NCBI GenBank assembly: GCA_030151005.1
Contig: JASLES010000175.1
Location: forward strand, 1-33,084
Direction of reading: 5' to 3'
Source: Silvimonas sp.
GTDB taxonomy: Bacteria > Pseudomonadota > Gammaproteobacteria > Burkholderiales > Chitinibacteraceae
Length of the DNA stretch: 33,084 nucleotides
In this document: piece after piece, positions 1-8,254 of the stretch
How positions within the stretch are numbered: the first letter of the stretch is position 1
How the letters are laid out: every line of letters starts with the position of its first letter
Notes under the pieces: model-generated
Seen by the model: only the letters and a program-made list of their open reading frames with translations
The model's database searches: none
What the model was told of the DNA's origin: nothing
Program-made: the position numbers and the translations under genes

Positions 1-278
1 AGCGGTTCTTGCACGCCCGGAAAATCGGCATACAGATTGTTGAAGCTGCGGTTTTCCAGGTAGATCACCACAATGTTTTTCACATGGGCGTTCAGCCGCG
101 CGTCCAGCGGGCCGCTGGCGTGTTGGGGACGGTTTTTGGCCGCATCGGCTTCTTCTGCCACCAGTGGCAGCACACCGGCCACGCTGACAGCGGCAAGGCC
201 TTCCAGCACGCGGCGACGGGTCGGGTCTGCGGGCAGGTCGTCTGGATCAATCTGTTGGGTGTCTACGGGCTGGGTCAT
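1..278 (-). CDS. Tat-exported phosphoesterase (acid phosphatase/phospholipase C-like), N-terminal fragment
   Basis: The minus strand reads an open frame of 92 codons from the ATG at 276-278 and leaves the window at base 1, so only the N-terminus is present. Residues 20-24 read TRRRV, followed by a mildly hydrophobic Ala/Val/Leu stretch to about residue 40: a twin-arginine export signal. The mature part then reads KNIVVIYLENRSFNNLYADFPG (shown here only as its key residues: the ENRSF element at about 74-78), typical of the phosphoesterase family PF04185 that includes AcpA-type acid phosphatases and phospholipase C; the Glu-Asn lies in the metal/active-site loop of that family. The inferred role is periplasmic or secreted phosphate-ester hydrolysis. 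No strong ribosome site precedes the ATG and the frame stays open upstream, so the start is tentative. It is divergent from the gene at 428 across 149 bp. Confidence 0.72.
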   Translation of the reverse strand, partial: MTQPVDTQQIDPDDLPADPTRRRVLEGLAAVSVAGVLPLVAEEADAAKNRPQHASGPLDARLNAHVKNIVVIYLENRSFNNLYADFPGVQEP

Positions 279-427
279 ATGCGCGTCTTCGTCTTTGGGC
301 TGTTGGGCGGGATCGCGGGTGGGGCTGGTCGCCGGATTGGTGCTGTTATAGCACTCATGGGCGGTTTGCCACGGGCGGACAGCAGCGTAACATCCGGGCA
401 GTGTCATTTTTTTTACCAATTGCTGTC

Positions 428-1252
428 ATGTCGCTTCCTCAATTGAACATCATTGGCCCTGGCCGGCTGGGGCAAACGCTGGCCCGGCTCTGGCATGAAC
501 GTGCCAGCGTGCGTGTGGCTGACTTGCTGAGCCGGGACGCTGCACGCGGGCGCGCCGCCGCAGGCTTCATCGGTGCCGGGCGGGTGGTGGGGTGGGATGC
601 GCTGGCACCGGCGGCCATCACACTGATTGCCACGCCAGATGACGCCATTGCTGGCGCTGCGACCCGGTTGGTGCCTCATTTGCGGCCGGGCGATGTGGTG
701 TTCCATTGCAGCGGGGCGTTATCAAGCGAGCTACTGGCACCGCTGCGTGCTTGCGGCGCGGTGCTCGCCAGCGTGCACCCGTTGTTCTCGTTTGCTGATC
801 CGGCGAACGCCATCACCCGTTTTGCCGGCACCTGGTGTGCGGCAGAGGGTGATGCGGCTGCGCTGGATATCCTGCTGCCTTTGTTCGATGACATTGGCGC
901 TCAGCGGTTTACCATCCCGGCGTCCGGCAAGTTGCTCTATCACGCCGGTGCGGTGCTGGCCTGCAATCATCTGGTGGCGTTGATGGAAACCGCATTGCGC
1001 AGCATGGAAGGCGCGGGCGTACCGCGCGCGGCGGCCTGGTCTGCGCTCAAACCGCTGATTGATGGCACACTGGCGAACCTGGATCGGGCAGGCCCCATGC
1101 AGGCATTGACTGGCCCCGCAGCACGCAATGATCTGGACATCATTGCGCAGGAAATCGCCGCAACGACGGCGCTTGACCCTGCCACGGGCGAAGCTTACCG
1201 CGTGCTCACGGACGTGGCACTGCAACTGGCGGCACAACGCCGCAAAGCCTGA
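428..1252 (+). CDS. Rossmann-like, DUF2520 domain protein
   Basis: A 274-residue protein of the Rossmann-fold plus DUF2520 family, related to F420-dependent NADP oxidoreductases and ProC-like dehydrogenases; its substrate is not established. The N-terminal nucleotide-binding loop is GPGRLGQ at residues 10-16. Other family landmarks are HCSGALSS (93-100), SVHPLFSF (115-122), an all-helical C-terminal part with YHAGAVLACNH (171-181), and LTGPAARND (227-235). The length fits the family. A GTG nine codons upstream (401) is in frame, but the ATG at 428 places the beta-alpha-beta fold at the usual distance and is preferred; neither start has a strong ribosome site. It is followed 71 bp later by cysK on the same strand, but a link to cysteine synthesis is not shown by the sequence. 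Confidence 0.85.
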   Translation: MSLPQLNIIGPGRLGQTLARLWHERASVRVADLLSRDAARGRAAAGFIGAGRVVGWDALAPAAITLIATPDDAIAGAATRLVPHLRPGDVVFHCSGALSSELLAPLRACGAVLASVHPLFSFADPANAITRFAGTWCAAEGDAAALDILLPLFDDIGAQRFTIPASGKLLYHAGAVLACNHLVALMETALRSMEGAGVPRAAAWSALKPLIDGTLANLDRAGPMQALTGPAARNDLDIIAQEIAATTALDPATGEAYRVLTDVALQLAAQRRKA

Positions 1253-1323
1253 TTTTTGCGCTTCGGCTATACAGCCGGATCACTGGATGATTTTGCTACC
1301 CTGATTTTTAAACGGAGATACGC

Positions 1324-2301
1324 ATGGCTCACTGGTTCGAGAACAACGCGCTGGCCATTGGCAATACGCCGCTGGTTAAACTCAACCGCATTACCGATGG
1401 CGCTGGCGCCACCATCCTGGCCAAGGTAGAAGGCCGCAACCCGGCGTATTCGGTCAAATGCCGCATTGGCGCGGCCATGATTGCCGACGCTGAACAGCGC
1501 GGTTTGCTCGGGCCGGGCAAAGAACTGGTCGAGCCCACCAGTGGCAATACCGGCATTGCGCTGGCGTTTGTGGCTGCAGCCAAGGGGATTCCCCTGACCT
1601 TGACCATGCCGGAAACCATGAGCGTAGAGCGCCGCAAATTGCTGGCTGCATTCGGCGCCAAACTGGTTCTGACCGAAGGCGCCAAGGGCATGAATGGCGC
1701 CATTGCCAAGGCCGAAGAAATTGTTGCGTCCGACCCCGACAAATACGTGTTGCTGCAGCAGTTCAAGAACCCGGCCAATCCGGCCATTCATGTGGCCACC
1801 ACCGGCCCGGAAATCTGGAACGCCACCGATGGCAAGGTGGATATCCTGGTGTCTGGCGTAGGTACGGGCGGCACCATTACCGGTGTATCGCGTTACTTTG
1901 AACAAGAACGCAAGCAAGCGCTGCACTCGGTTGCGGTAGAGCCCACCGCCAGCCCGGTGCTGACGCAAAAGCGGACTGGTCAGCCGCTGCAACCCGGCCC
2001 GCACAAAATCCAGGGTATTGGCGCTGGCTTTGTGCCGGATGTACTGGATCTGTCCTTGATTGATGACGTGCAACAAGTCACCAATGAAGAGTCTGTGGAA
2101 TACGCTCGCCGTCTGGCGCGTGAAGAGGGTTTGCTGTCGGGGATTTCGTCCGGCGCAGCCGTTGCAGTTGCCGTGCGGCTGGCCAAACTGCCAGAACATG
2201 CCGGCAAGACCATCGTCGTGATCCTGCCTGATTCGGGCGAGCGTTATCTTAGCTCCATCCTGTTTGAAGGCATGTTTGACGACAAGGGTATTGCAATCTA
2301 A
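1324..2301 (+). CDS. cysK: Cysteine synthase A (O-acetylserine sulfhydrylase)
   Basis: A 325-residue PLP enzyme that makes L-cysteine from O-acetylserine and sulfide, the last step of assimilatory sulfur metabolism in the cytoplasm. The Schiff-base lysine is K45 in SVKCR; the substrate loop PTSGNTG is at 71-77; the PLP phosphate-binding loop GVGTGGT is at 178-184; ISSGAA near 274-279 holds the serine that contacts the PLP ring. The whole chain follows E. coli CysK closely, including PETMS-ERRKLL (96-107) and KIQGIGAGF (228-236), and keeps the longer CysK-type C-terminus, so it is CysK rather than CysM. GGAG at 1314-1317 sits six bases before the ATG. It may serve as lead gene of the plus-strand run to nadC, though a 74-bp gap follows it. 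Confidence 0.95.
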   Translation: MAHWFENNALAIGNTPLVKLNRITDGAGATILAKVEGRNPAYSVKCRIGAAMIADAEQRGLLGPGKELVEPTSGNTGIALAFVAAAKGIPLTLTMPETMSVERRKLLAAFGAKLVLTEGAKGMNGAIAKAEEIVASDPDKYVLLQQFKNPANPAIHVATTGPEIWNATDGKVDILVSGVGTGGTITGVSRYFEQERKQALHSVAVEPTASPVLTQKRTGQPLQPGPHKIQGIGAGFVPDVLDLSLIDDVQQVTNEESVEYARRLAREEGLLSGISSGAAVAVAVRLAKLPEHAGKTIVVILPDSGERYLSSILFEGMFDDKGIAI

Positions 2302-2375
2302 CGCCCTCTGGTCTGGCCAGCACCACGTGGCGCTGGCCGGCTTGCCCTGAATCTGTCTTTGCCTGGCCTTGGTCC

Positions 2376-3392
2376 ATGTCCCGTTCTTCAGCTCCTGATT
2401 TTGCTTGTTATCGTGCGCCGTCGTGGTTACCTGGCGGCCATTTGCAAACGCTGTATCCAGCCCTGTTGCTGGGTAATCGTGGCCCCCAGTTCCGGCGTGA
2501 AACCTGGCAGACGCCAGACGCGGACGAGATCGCCGTGGACTGGCTGGATGGCGATACCAAACAACCCTTGCTGGTGCTGTTTCACGGGCTGGAAGGCAGT
2601 TCGCGCAGCCATTATTCGCTGTCTTTGTTTGGCGCGGCCCAAGCGGTGGGCTATCGTGGCGTGGTGCCGCATTTTCGTTCTTGCGGTGATTTTGACAACC
2701 GCCTGCCACGGGCTTATCACGCTGGCGATTCGGTCGAAATTGACTGGGTGCTGCGCCGCCTGCGTGAGCAAAATCCGGATGTGCCGATCTTTGCCACTGG
2801 CGTCTCGCTGGGCGGCAATGCCTTGCTCAAATGGCTGGGTGAACGCGGCGCTGCGGCGGCAGAGGTGATTGATGCTGCCGCTGCAGTCTGCGCCCCGCTG
2901 GATCTGACCGAGTGCGGCGCGGTGCTGGATAAAGGACTGAACCGGCAAATTTACACGCGCGAATTTTTGCGCACGCTAAAACAGAAAATGAGTGACAAAC
3001 TGCGCTTGCATGGCGATGTCCGTATCGACCAGACCGCCATGCACCGCGCGGTGACGCTTCGCGAGTTCGATAACCTGGTTACTGCACCGCTACATGGTTT
3101 CCGGGATGTTGACCACTACTGGAGCGCAGCCAGCAGCAAGCCGCATTTGCGCGGCATTACCGTGCCCACGCTGATTATCAACGCAAAGAATGACCCCTTT
3201 GTGCCGGCGCATATCTTGCCAAAACAAAGCGAGGTCTCTGCCGCAGTGACCTTGCTGCAGCCCGCCACCGGTGGCCACGTCGGATTTGCCGACGGCATGC
3301 CGCCCGGCCGGCTAGCCTGGTTGCCGCGCACTTTGCTTTCGTTTTTTGATGTCAACCTGCCGGCCTACAAGGCCACTGCGCAGGTTCTTTGA
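2376..3392 (+). CDS. YheT-type alpha/beta hydrolase
   Basis: A 338-residue alpha/beta hydrolase of the YheT/EMB8 family (COG0429), whose physiological substrate is not established. The N-terminal PSWLPGGHLQTLYPAL (15-30) is the hallmark of the family. The oxyanion strand is FHGLEGSS (69-76), the nucleophile elbow GVSLGG puts serine at residue 144, the acid is probably D273 in NAKNDPFVP, and the base H301 lies in GGHVGF. The triad is therefore complete and an active esterase or lipase-like enzyme is expected. No signal peptide is seen. The start ATG lacks an obvious Shine-Dalgarno sequence. The stop is 17 bp before the phosphohexomutase gene, which suggests co-transcription. Confidence 0.87.
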   Translation: MSRSSAPDFACYRAPSWLPGGHLQTLYPALLLGNRGPQFRRETWQTPDADEIAVDWLDGDTKQPLLVLFHGLEGSSRSHYSLSLFGAAQAVGYRGVVPHFRSCGDFDNRLPRAYHAGDSVEIDWVLRRLREQNPDVPIFATGVSLGGNALLKWLGERGAAAAEVIDAAAAVCAPLDLTECGAVLDKGLNRQIYTREFLRTLKQKMSDKLRLHGDVRIDQTAMHRAVTLREFDNLVTAPLHGFRDVDHYWSAASSKPHLRGITVPTLIINAKNDPFVPAHILPKQSEVSAAVTLLQPATGGHVGFADGMPPGRLAWLPRTLLSFFDVNLPAYKATAQVL

Positions 3393-3409
3393 TCGAAGGA
3401 GTTTTCGCT

Positions 3410-4765
3410 ATGTCCCGCATCGACCGCAGCTTGTTCAAAGCCTACGACGTGCGCTCCACCGTCGACAAACTCACGCCGGAGGCAGCCTATCTGATTGGCC
3501 GTGCCGCGGGCAGTATGGTGGCGCGTGCCGGGCATACGCTGTTTTCGGTCGCGCGGGACGGCCGGCTCTCCAGCCCTGATCTGGCCGCCGCCCTTATGCG
3601 TGGTCTGACCGAATGCGGTTTGACCGTGCTGGACCTTGGTCTTGCCGCCACGCCAGAGATGTATTACGCCGCGCTCTACAAATCCGAAGGCTGCGGTGCC
3701 GTGGTCACGGGCAGCCATAATCCGCCCAATTACAACGGTATCAAGATCATGGAAGGCGGCGTGACCGTGGGCGATGCGCGCCTGGCGGGGCTGGCCGACT
3801 TGATCGAAGCGGATGATTTTGTGAATGGCCAGGGCCGGATAGAACAACTGGACATTGCGGGCGAATACATCAAGGCGCTGTGCGCCCAAAACAGGCTCGA
3901 GCAACCGTTATCCATTGTGATTGACTGCGGCAATGGCGTAACGGGGGCCACTGCGCCGCAACTTTACGCACAGCTCGGTTGTACCGTGCAGGGCCTCTTT
4001 ACCGAGGTCGATGGTCATTTCCCCAATCACCATCCAGACCCGCAAGTAGCCGCCAATCTGGTAGATCTGCAAAAAGCCGTGACCAATACTGGCGCGGCGG
4101 TCGGGCTGGCCTTTGATGGCGATGGTGATCGGCTTGGCGTGGTGACCAAAAGCGGCCGCATTGTGCCGGGTGACCGTATCCTGATGCTGTTTGCCAAGGC
4201 CATGCTGGATGCGCATCCGGGCGGGCACGTGCTGTATGACGTCAAATCAACCCGCGCCGTGGCGGTCTGGGTAGAACAACTGGGCGGCACTAGCGAAGTT
4301 ATTGCCGTGGGTCATACACACATGAAAAAGCGGCTGAAGGAAACCGGCGCGCTGGTCGCTGGCGAGTTATCCGGCCACCTGGCGTTTGGGCAATGGCGCT
4401 TTGACGATGGCATGTACGCTGGCGCGCGCATTGTGCAAATGATTGCTGCCGGCGTTGACCTGGACGCATTGCTTGATAGCATGCCGCAGTTTATTTCTTC
4501 GCCGGAAATCCAGGTGCCGGTACAAGAAGACGGTCACGCTGTGGTTGCACGCATCGCTAAAAATGCCCGCTTTCCCACTTCAAGCAGCCTGATCACCGTG
4601 GATGGTTTGCGCATTGAATATCCGGATGGCTTTGGCCTGATCCGCGCCTCTAACACCACACCGGTACTCACCTTGCGGCTGGAAGCCGAAAACGACGCCG
4701 CGCTGGCCCGGATTGAACAAGAAATCAAAACAGCCATCGCACCGCTGCCCTGGCCGGTACAATAA
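3410..4765 (+). CDS. Phosphomannomutase/phosphoglucomutase
   Basis: A 451-residue alpha-D-phosphohexomutase that interconverts hexose 1- and 6-phosphates, supplying mannose-1-P or glucose-1-P for nucleotide sugars and surface polysaccharide. The phosphoserine loop TGSHNPP has catalytic S102; the magnesium loop DGDGDR is at 236-241; the sugar-binding loop GELSGH is at 318-323; the phosphate-binding loop RASNTTP is at 412-418. All four active-site loops are intact and the length matches AlgC-type PMM/PGM enzymes, so dual specificity is likely; I do not assign algC, manB or pgm because sequence alone does not settle the preferred sugar. A TTG seven codons upstream is in frame, but the ATG at 3410 has GAAGGAG at 3394-3400 in front of it. 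The gene lies 17 bp after the hydrolase gene and 27 bp before nadC. Confidence 0.93.
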   Translation: MSRIDRSLFKAYDVRSTVDKLTPEAAYLIGRAAGSMVARAGHTLFSVARDGRLSSPDLAAALMRGLTECGLTVLDLGLAATPEMYYAALYKSEGCGAVVTGSHNPPNYNGIKIMEGGVTVGDARLAGLADLIEADDFVNGQGRIEQLDIAGEYIKALCAQNRLEQPLSIVIDCGNGVTGATAPQLYAQLGCTVQGLFTEVDGHFPNHHPDPQVAANLVDLQKAVTNTGAAVGLAFDGDGDRLGVVTKSGRIVPGDRILMLFAKAMLDAHPGGHVLYDVKSTRAVAVWVEQLGGTSEVIAVGHTHMKKRLKETGALVAGELSGHLAFGQWRFDDGMYAGARIVQMIAAGVDLDALLDSMPQFISSPEIQVPVQEDGHAVVARIAKNARFPTSSSLITVDGLRIEYPDGFGLIRASNTTPVLTLRLEAENDAALARIEQEIKTAIAPLPWPVQ

Positions 4766-4792
4766 GCGTTTTTGCACTCAGGATTTCGCCGC

Positions 4793-5632
4793 ATGACTGC
4801 TCCCGCTCATCACGTGATTGCTGCCAATGTGGCGGCTGCCCTGGCTGAAGACATAGGCCAGTGTGACTGGACCGCACAATTGATTGCCGCCGACCACCCC
4901 GGCGTGGCCACCGTGATTGCACGGGAAGAAGCCGTGATCTGCGGTCAGGACTGGTTTGAAGAAGTCTATCGGCAGGTGGACCCTGCCAGCCGGGTGCTCT
5001 GGCAAGTGTCAGAAGGCGAGCGTGTCGCGCCCAACACCCTGTTGTGCCGGGTGGAAGGCCCGGCGCGTAGTCTGCTGACGAGCGAACGCGGCGCACTCAA
5101 TTTCTTGCAGTTGTTGTCCGGCGTCGCCACCGAAACCCGCCGTTATGCCGATGCAATTGTCGGCACGCCAGCCAAAGTGTATGACACGCGCAAAACCCTG
5201 CCCGGTCTGCGGCTGGCGCAGAAGTACGCAGTCAAGGTTGGCGGCGGAGAGAACCAGCGCATTGGTTTATACGACGGCATTCTGATCAAGGAAAACCACA
5301 TCATGGCGGCCGGTGGCATCGGTGCCGCCCTCAAGGCCGCGCGTGAGCTTGCGCCGTCACACGTCACCATCCAGATTGAAGTGGAAAACCTGGATGAACT
5401 GAACGAGGCCCTGCACGCCGGCGCAACCTCGGTGTTGCTGGATAACATGAGCCTGGCGGATATGCGCGTCGCCGTGCAGTCTTCCCGGGGGCGGGCGGTA
5501 CTGGAAGCATCGGGCGGGGTTGATCTGGCGCAAATTCGGGCCATTGCCGAAACCGGGGTGGACCGGATTTCCGTCGGAAAGCTTACCAAAGACGTGCGCG
5601 CCATCGATTTATCGATGCGTTTTGCCCTCTGA
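4793..5632 (+). CDS. nadC: Nicotinate-nucleotide pyrophosphorylase (quinolinate phosphoribosyltransferase)
   Basis: A 279-residue enzyme that converts quinolinate and PRPP to nicotinate mononucleotide, CO2 and pyrophosphate in de novo NAD synthesis. Family motifs are SERGALNFLQLLSGVAT (97-113), DTRKT (131-135) with the quinolinate-binding Arg and Lys, KYAVKVGGGENQR (144-156), and KENH (166-169); the C-terminal beta-barrel motif is ASGGVD followed by GVDRISVG. Length is normal. The ATG at 4793 is chosen because AGGA at 4780-4783 lies nine bases upstream; an in-frame TTG at 4772 has no such site. It begins 27 bp after the hexomutase gene, and the run of plus-strand genes ends just behind it at a strong terminator. 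No nadA or nadB is in the window. Confidence 0.95.
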   Translation: MTAPAHHVIAANVAAALAEDIGQCDWTAQLIAADHPGVATVIAREEAVICGQDWFEEVYRQVDPASRVLWQVSEGERVAPNTLLCRVEGPARSLLTSERGALNFLQLLSGVATETRRYADAIVGTPAKVYDTRKTLPGLRLAQKYAVKVGGGENQRIGLYDGILIKENHIMAAGGIGAALKAARELAPSHVTIQIEVENLDELNEALHAGATSVLLDNMSLADMRVAVQSSRGRAVLEASGGVDLAQIRAIAETGVDRISVGKLTKDVRAIDLSMRFAL

Positions 5633-5656
5633 ACCATCCACTGTTTTATGAGAAAA

Positions 5657-5682
5657 ACGGAGCCTTACCGGCTCCGTTTTTG
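5657..5682 (+). terminator. Rho-independent terminator after nadC
   Basis: A perfect 8-bp stem ACGGAGCC/GGCTCCGT (5657-5664 and 5670-5677) with loop TTACC is followed by five T residues. The stem can extend on its A/T flanks (AAAA before, TTTT after). It lies 24 bp past the nadC stop. Confidence 0.9.
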
Positions 5683-5796
5683 TTGGTGTCCTGGTTGGCG
5701 CAGGCTTGCGCGCACATCGACACCGTTTTTTTGTGAGAAATCGAGGCGTCAATAGTACACAGGTGTCCGTTTGCGTAGGCTTATCGGATATATCCT

Positions 5797-6072
5797 ATGG
5801 CCTTATTGCATGCCCGATGGGACGAAATGATGGAATTTCTGGACGCACACTGGCTGGATTTTTACGGCGACTGGTTCGAATGGACCCAGGACAACCTGGA
5901 TGCCGGTGGTGACGCGCAGGATCTGCTGGAGATCATGCTCAAAGCCGGAGTGCCGGCCGGTTTTGCTCAACTGATGCTGCAAGCGGCCGCGGTGGATGAC
6001 GACGAGGCCACGCTGGAAGAGGGCGCGATGTTTGCCGAAACCGAACACCACGATCGGCGCGTACTCCATTAA
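5797..6072 (+). CDS. Small acidic protein of unknown function
   Basis: A 91-codon frame that I do not recognise. It is rich in Asp/Glu and in Trp (three in residues 8-27), predicted mostly helical, and has no signal peptide, membrane segment or cysteine. Support for it being a gene: codon use resembles the neighbours, and a GC-rich hairpin (6055-6080) spans its stop codon just before the convergent chemoreceptor. The start is uncertain. The ATG at 5797 lacks a ribosome site, while ATG 5827 or 5830 (residues 11 and 12) follow GGGA at 5818-5821 and would give about 80 residues. It stands alone between the nadC terminator and the receptor, so context gives no function. Confidence 0.55.
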   Translation: MALLHARWDEMMEFLDAHWLDFYGDWFEWTQDNLDAGGDAQDLLEIMLKAGVPAGFAQLMLQAAAVDDDEATLEEGAMFAETEHHDRRVLH

Positions 6073-6080
6073 ACGCGCCG
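6055..6080. terminator. Hairpin between convergent genes, possible terminator
   Basis: An 8-bp perfect inverted repeat CGGCGCGT/ACGCGCCG (6055-6062 and 6073-6080) with a 10-nt loop overlaps the end of the small acidic gene and lies just beyond the stop of the convergent chemoreceptor. No T tract follows on either strand, so intrinsic termination would be weak. Confidence 0.35.
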
Positions 6081-6096
6081 CACGGATGCGCAAAAT

Positions 6097-7671
6097 TTAA
6101 AAGCGGAACCCGGTCAGTTGCTGTTCCATGCCGTCGGCCACACCGGTAAGCATGCGCATCTGGCCCAGCATATCCTGGGTGCGCGTAATGCTTTGACCAG
6201 CGCTGGCACCAATCCCGGACAGACGCTGGTTAATGGCTTCTGTAGCGCCACCCTGTTCTTCGGTGGCCGCCGCAATACCATCCATCATACTACTGACCTG
6301 TTCAGCCGCCCGGCTGATCCGTTCCAGCGCGGCCGCAATGGTGGCGCCGTCATCCCGGCATTGCGTCACCCGCTCGTTGGCTGCGGCCATGGCAGCCAGC
6401 GTTGCCTGAGTGCGTGAATCGGTATCGCTCAGAATCTTGCGAATGTTCTGGGTAGCGCTGGTTGTATCCAGCGACAGTTTGCGGACTTCGTCGGCCACGA
6501 CGGCAAAACCACGACCGGTTTCACCCGCGCGGGCGGCTTCAATGGCGGCGTTCAGTGCCAGCAAGTTGGTTTGCTGGGCAATCTTTTCAATGGCACCGGC
6601 CATGTGAATGATGTCCTGCACCGAACTGGCTAGCGCATGCATGGCCTGGTCGGTGTTCGCAAACTCTTCACCCAAGGTTTGCAGGCGCACCAAAGATGCA
6701 GCGCCGGCCCCGTGTGCATCATCAACCGCCTGTTGCGTGGTACGTGCAATATCGCCGGCGTGTGCGGCCTGTGCGCCCATTTGCACGGCAGCTTCACGCA
6801 AGGTGCTGCTGCTATCGACAATATCTTTCAGATGCGTGGTCTGTACCGTGGCGTCGCCGTGAATGGCTTGTGCCAGTTGGGTGACAGCGGCGGCATCGGT
6901 CCGGGTGGATTGTGCGGCTTGCCGCGCCTCACGCAGGGTAGCGGCAAGTTGATCCAGAAAATGATTGAGCGCGACGCCCAACTCGCCAATTTCGTCCTTA
7001 CCGGCCGGCATGCGGTGAGTCAGATCGCCCGTTTGCAGTTGCCGACTGACATTGTTCATGCTGCGCATGCGCTGGCTGAGCATGCGGGAGAAATACAGTT
7101 GGCTGATCACAATCAGCAAACCGGTGACCACCAGGGGCGCCAGGATCGCAGCCAGGAGTTGGTGGACATGACTATCAATTGTGGCTGTGGCGTCCTGGCC
7201 CGCTTTGGCGGCACCGTCGCGCAGGGTTTCAACCGTCGCCAGCAAGGGTTCCAGTTCATTGTGCCAGGCCTGGTCCGGCATATTCAGCGCATCTTGCGGG
7301 CTGGTCGCAGCAATTTTGATCGCGCTTTGGTATTGCTGCACAAAGCTGGCCCAGTGGCCTTTGAGGCCGGCCCGCAATGCCTCGGTCTGGTCATGCGCGA
7401 GTGCGGGCGCAATGCGTTGCGCGTTCTGATTAACCTCGGCGGTAGCGGCATCCAGTTGTGCCTGGGCGTGTTCATTCAACGGATCAAGCCGGGAGATGGT
7501 CAGCATGGTGGCGCGCATGTCGCCTAACTCGGCCACCGTATCTTGCGCATTGCGATAACGGGCGAAGTCGCGCGCGAGGCCCGATGTCTGGAAAGCCAAC
7601 CAGCCGGCAAGGCAGATCAGCACCAGAACGGTAAACGCGCTGACCAGTTTGAGTTGCACGGCAATTTTCAT
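6097..7671 (-). CDS. Methyl-accepting chemotaxis protein
   Basis: A 524-residue transmembrane chemoreceptor. Transmembrane helix 1 covers about residues 8-27, a helical periplasmic sensor about 30-170, transmembrane helix 2 about 172-194, then a HAMP linker (about 195-247, with DLTHRMP and DEIGEL) and the cytoplasmic signalling domain. The receptor tip that contacts CheA and CheW is unmistakable at 361-398 (EKIAQQTNLLALNAA... ending VVADEVRKL). The ligand is unknown; the sensor resembles no specific class I can name. The minus-strand ATG has GGAA at 7680-7683 nine bases upstream. The C-terminus ends in GFRF without a CheR-tethering NWETF pentapeptide. No che genes are adjacent, so this is an orphan receptor, probably expressed with the flagellar regulon, although I could not find a convincing sigma-28 site. 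Confidence 0.93.
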   Translation of the reverse strand: MKIAVQLKLVSAFTVLVLICLAGWLAFQTSGLARDFARYRNAQDTVAELGDMRATMLTISRLDPLNEHAQAQLDAATAEVNQNAQRIAPALAHDQTEALRAGLKGHWASFVQQYQSAIKIAATSPQDALNMPDQAWHNELEPLLATVETLRDGAAKAGQDATATIDSHVHQLLAAILAPLVVTGLLIVISQLYFSRMLSQRMRSMNNVSRQLQTGDLTHRMPAGKDEIGELGVALNHFLDQLAATLREARQAAQSTRTDAAAVTQLAQAIHGDATVQTTHLKDIVDSSSTLREAAVQMGAQAAHAGDIARTTQQAVDDAHGAGAASLVRLQTLGEEFANTDQAMHALASSVQDIIHMAGAIEKIAQQTNLLALNAAIEAARAGETGRGFAVVADEVRKLSLDTTSATQNIRKILSDTDSRTQATLAAMAAANERVTQCRDDGATIAAALERISRAAEQVSSMMDGIAAATEEQGGATEAINQRLSGIGASAGQSITRTQDMLGQMRMLTGVADGMEQQLTGFRF

Positions 7672-8017
7672 GACTTGCTTTCCGCTATGGTAAAAATCGC
7701 CTGCAGCTTATTACTTTTTTGTTACAGCGGTATGACTTGGGATGAGGACTGATTTAATTGGGTTTTTGTGATTTATGCGCTATGCATAAACAATTTTATC
7801 ATTGCCATTTCTGTAAGAAATGTTGCAGTGCATTAAAAAAATCAACTAGATCAATGCAGTAAAGTCATCTATCGGGAATGTCTTGCGATCCTGGTGAAAA
7901 TGCGGGCGCATGCGACGCTGCCGCTCTCTTTGGCCAAGGCAACAGTCATCTGCCTGTCATTGACGCCAAACCCGCCAATACGCTATGTTCGCTGGATTTT
8001 CCGCCGAGTTTTGCAGC
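7672..8017. other. Intergenic region between divergent chemoreceptor and xseB
   Basis: A 346-bp non-coding stretch. About 7700-7870 is clearly AT-richer than its surroundings and should hold the promoters for the receptor (leftward) and for xseB-ispA-dxs (rightward). It contains a small perfect hairpin, CATTTCT/AGAAATG with loop GTA (7806-7822), of unknown role. I could not identify a convincing -35/-10 pair. A 67-codon frame at 7878-8081 runs into xseB in another frame and looks spurious. Confidence 0.5.
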
Positions 8018-8254
8018 ATGCCTAAAACAGTCAAACAGCCGGAGAATTTTGAAGCCGGTTTTGCCGAGCTGGAAGCGCTGATCGCCCAGCTTGAATCTGG
8101 CAATCTGGCGCTGGAAGCCTCGCTCGCATCCTGGCAGCGCGGTCAGGAGCTTTTGCAATATTGCGAAAGCAAACTGGCTGATGCCGAACGCCAGCTCAAG
8201 GTCCTGGAAGGGGACCGCCTGCAGACCCTCAAAGTGGATGGGGATCAAGCTTGA
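8018..8254 (+). CDS. xseB: Exodeoxyribonuclease VII small subunit
   Basis: A 78-residue subunit of the XseA/XseB nuclease that degrades single-stranded DNA into oligonucleotides. It matches the family: SFE/NFEAGFAELEALIAQLESG-type first helix (residues 9-28), the LALEASLASWQRGQEL second helix, and a lysine/glutamate-rich third helix CESKLADAERQLKVL. The ATG at 8018 gives MPKTVK and the normal length; an in-frame ATG at 7985 would add 11 residues not seen in the family. The stop overlaps the start of ispA by four bases (TTGA), so the two are translationally coupled. The large subunit xseA is not in the window. Association of xseB with ispA and dxs is common in proteobacteria and has no known functional reason. 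Confidence 0.92.
   Translation: MPKTVKQPENFEAGFAELEALIAQLESGNLALEASLASWQRGQELLQYCESKLADAERQLKVLEGDRLQTLKVDGDQA

Noticed and set aside
9..446. 145-codon plus-strand frame at the window start
   Set aside because: It is antisense to the Tat-signal phosphoesterase fragment and overlaps the DUF2520 start; the minus-strand reading has clear family motifs.
1324..2301. Assignment as cysM
   Set aside because: SVKCR, the longer C-terminus and overall text follow CysK; CysM-type features are absent.
2315..2338. Inverted repeat GGCCAGC/GCTGGCC after cysK
   Set aside because: No T run and a 10-nt loop; too weak to call a terminator.
1267..2709. 480-codon minus-strand frame opposite cysK
   Set aside because: Antisense to a complete cysK with all motifs; composition is typical of a shadow frame.
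7878..8081. 67-codon frame before xseB
   Set aside because: Overlaps xseB in another frame, without ribosome site or recognisable content.
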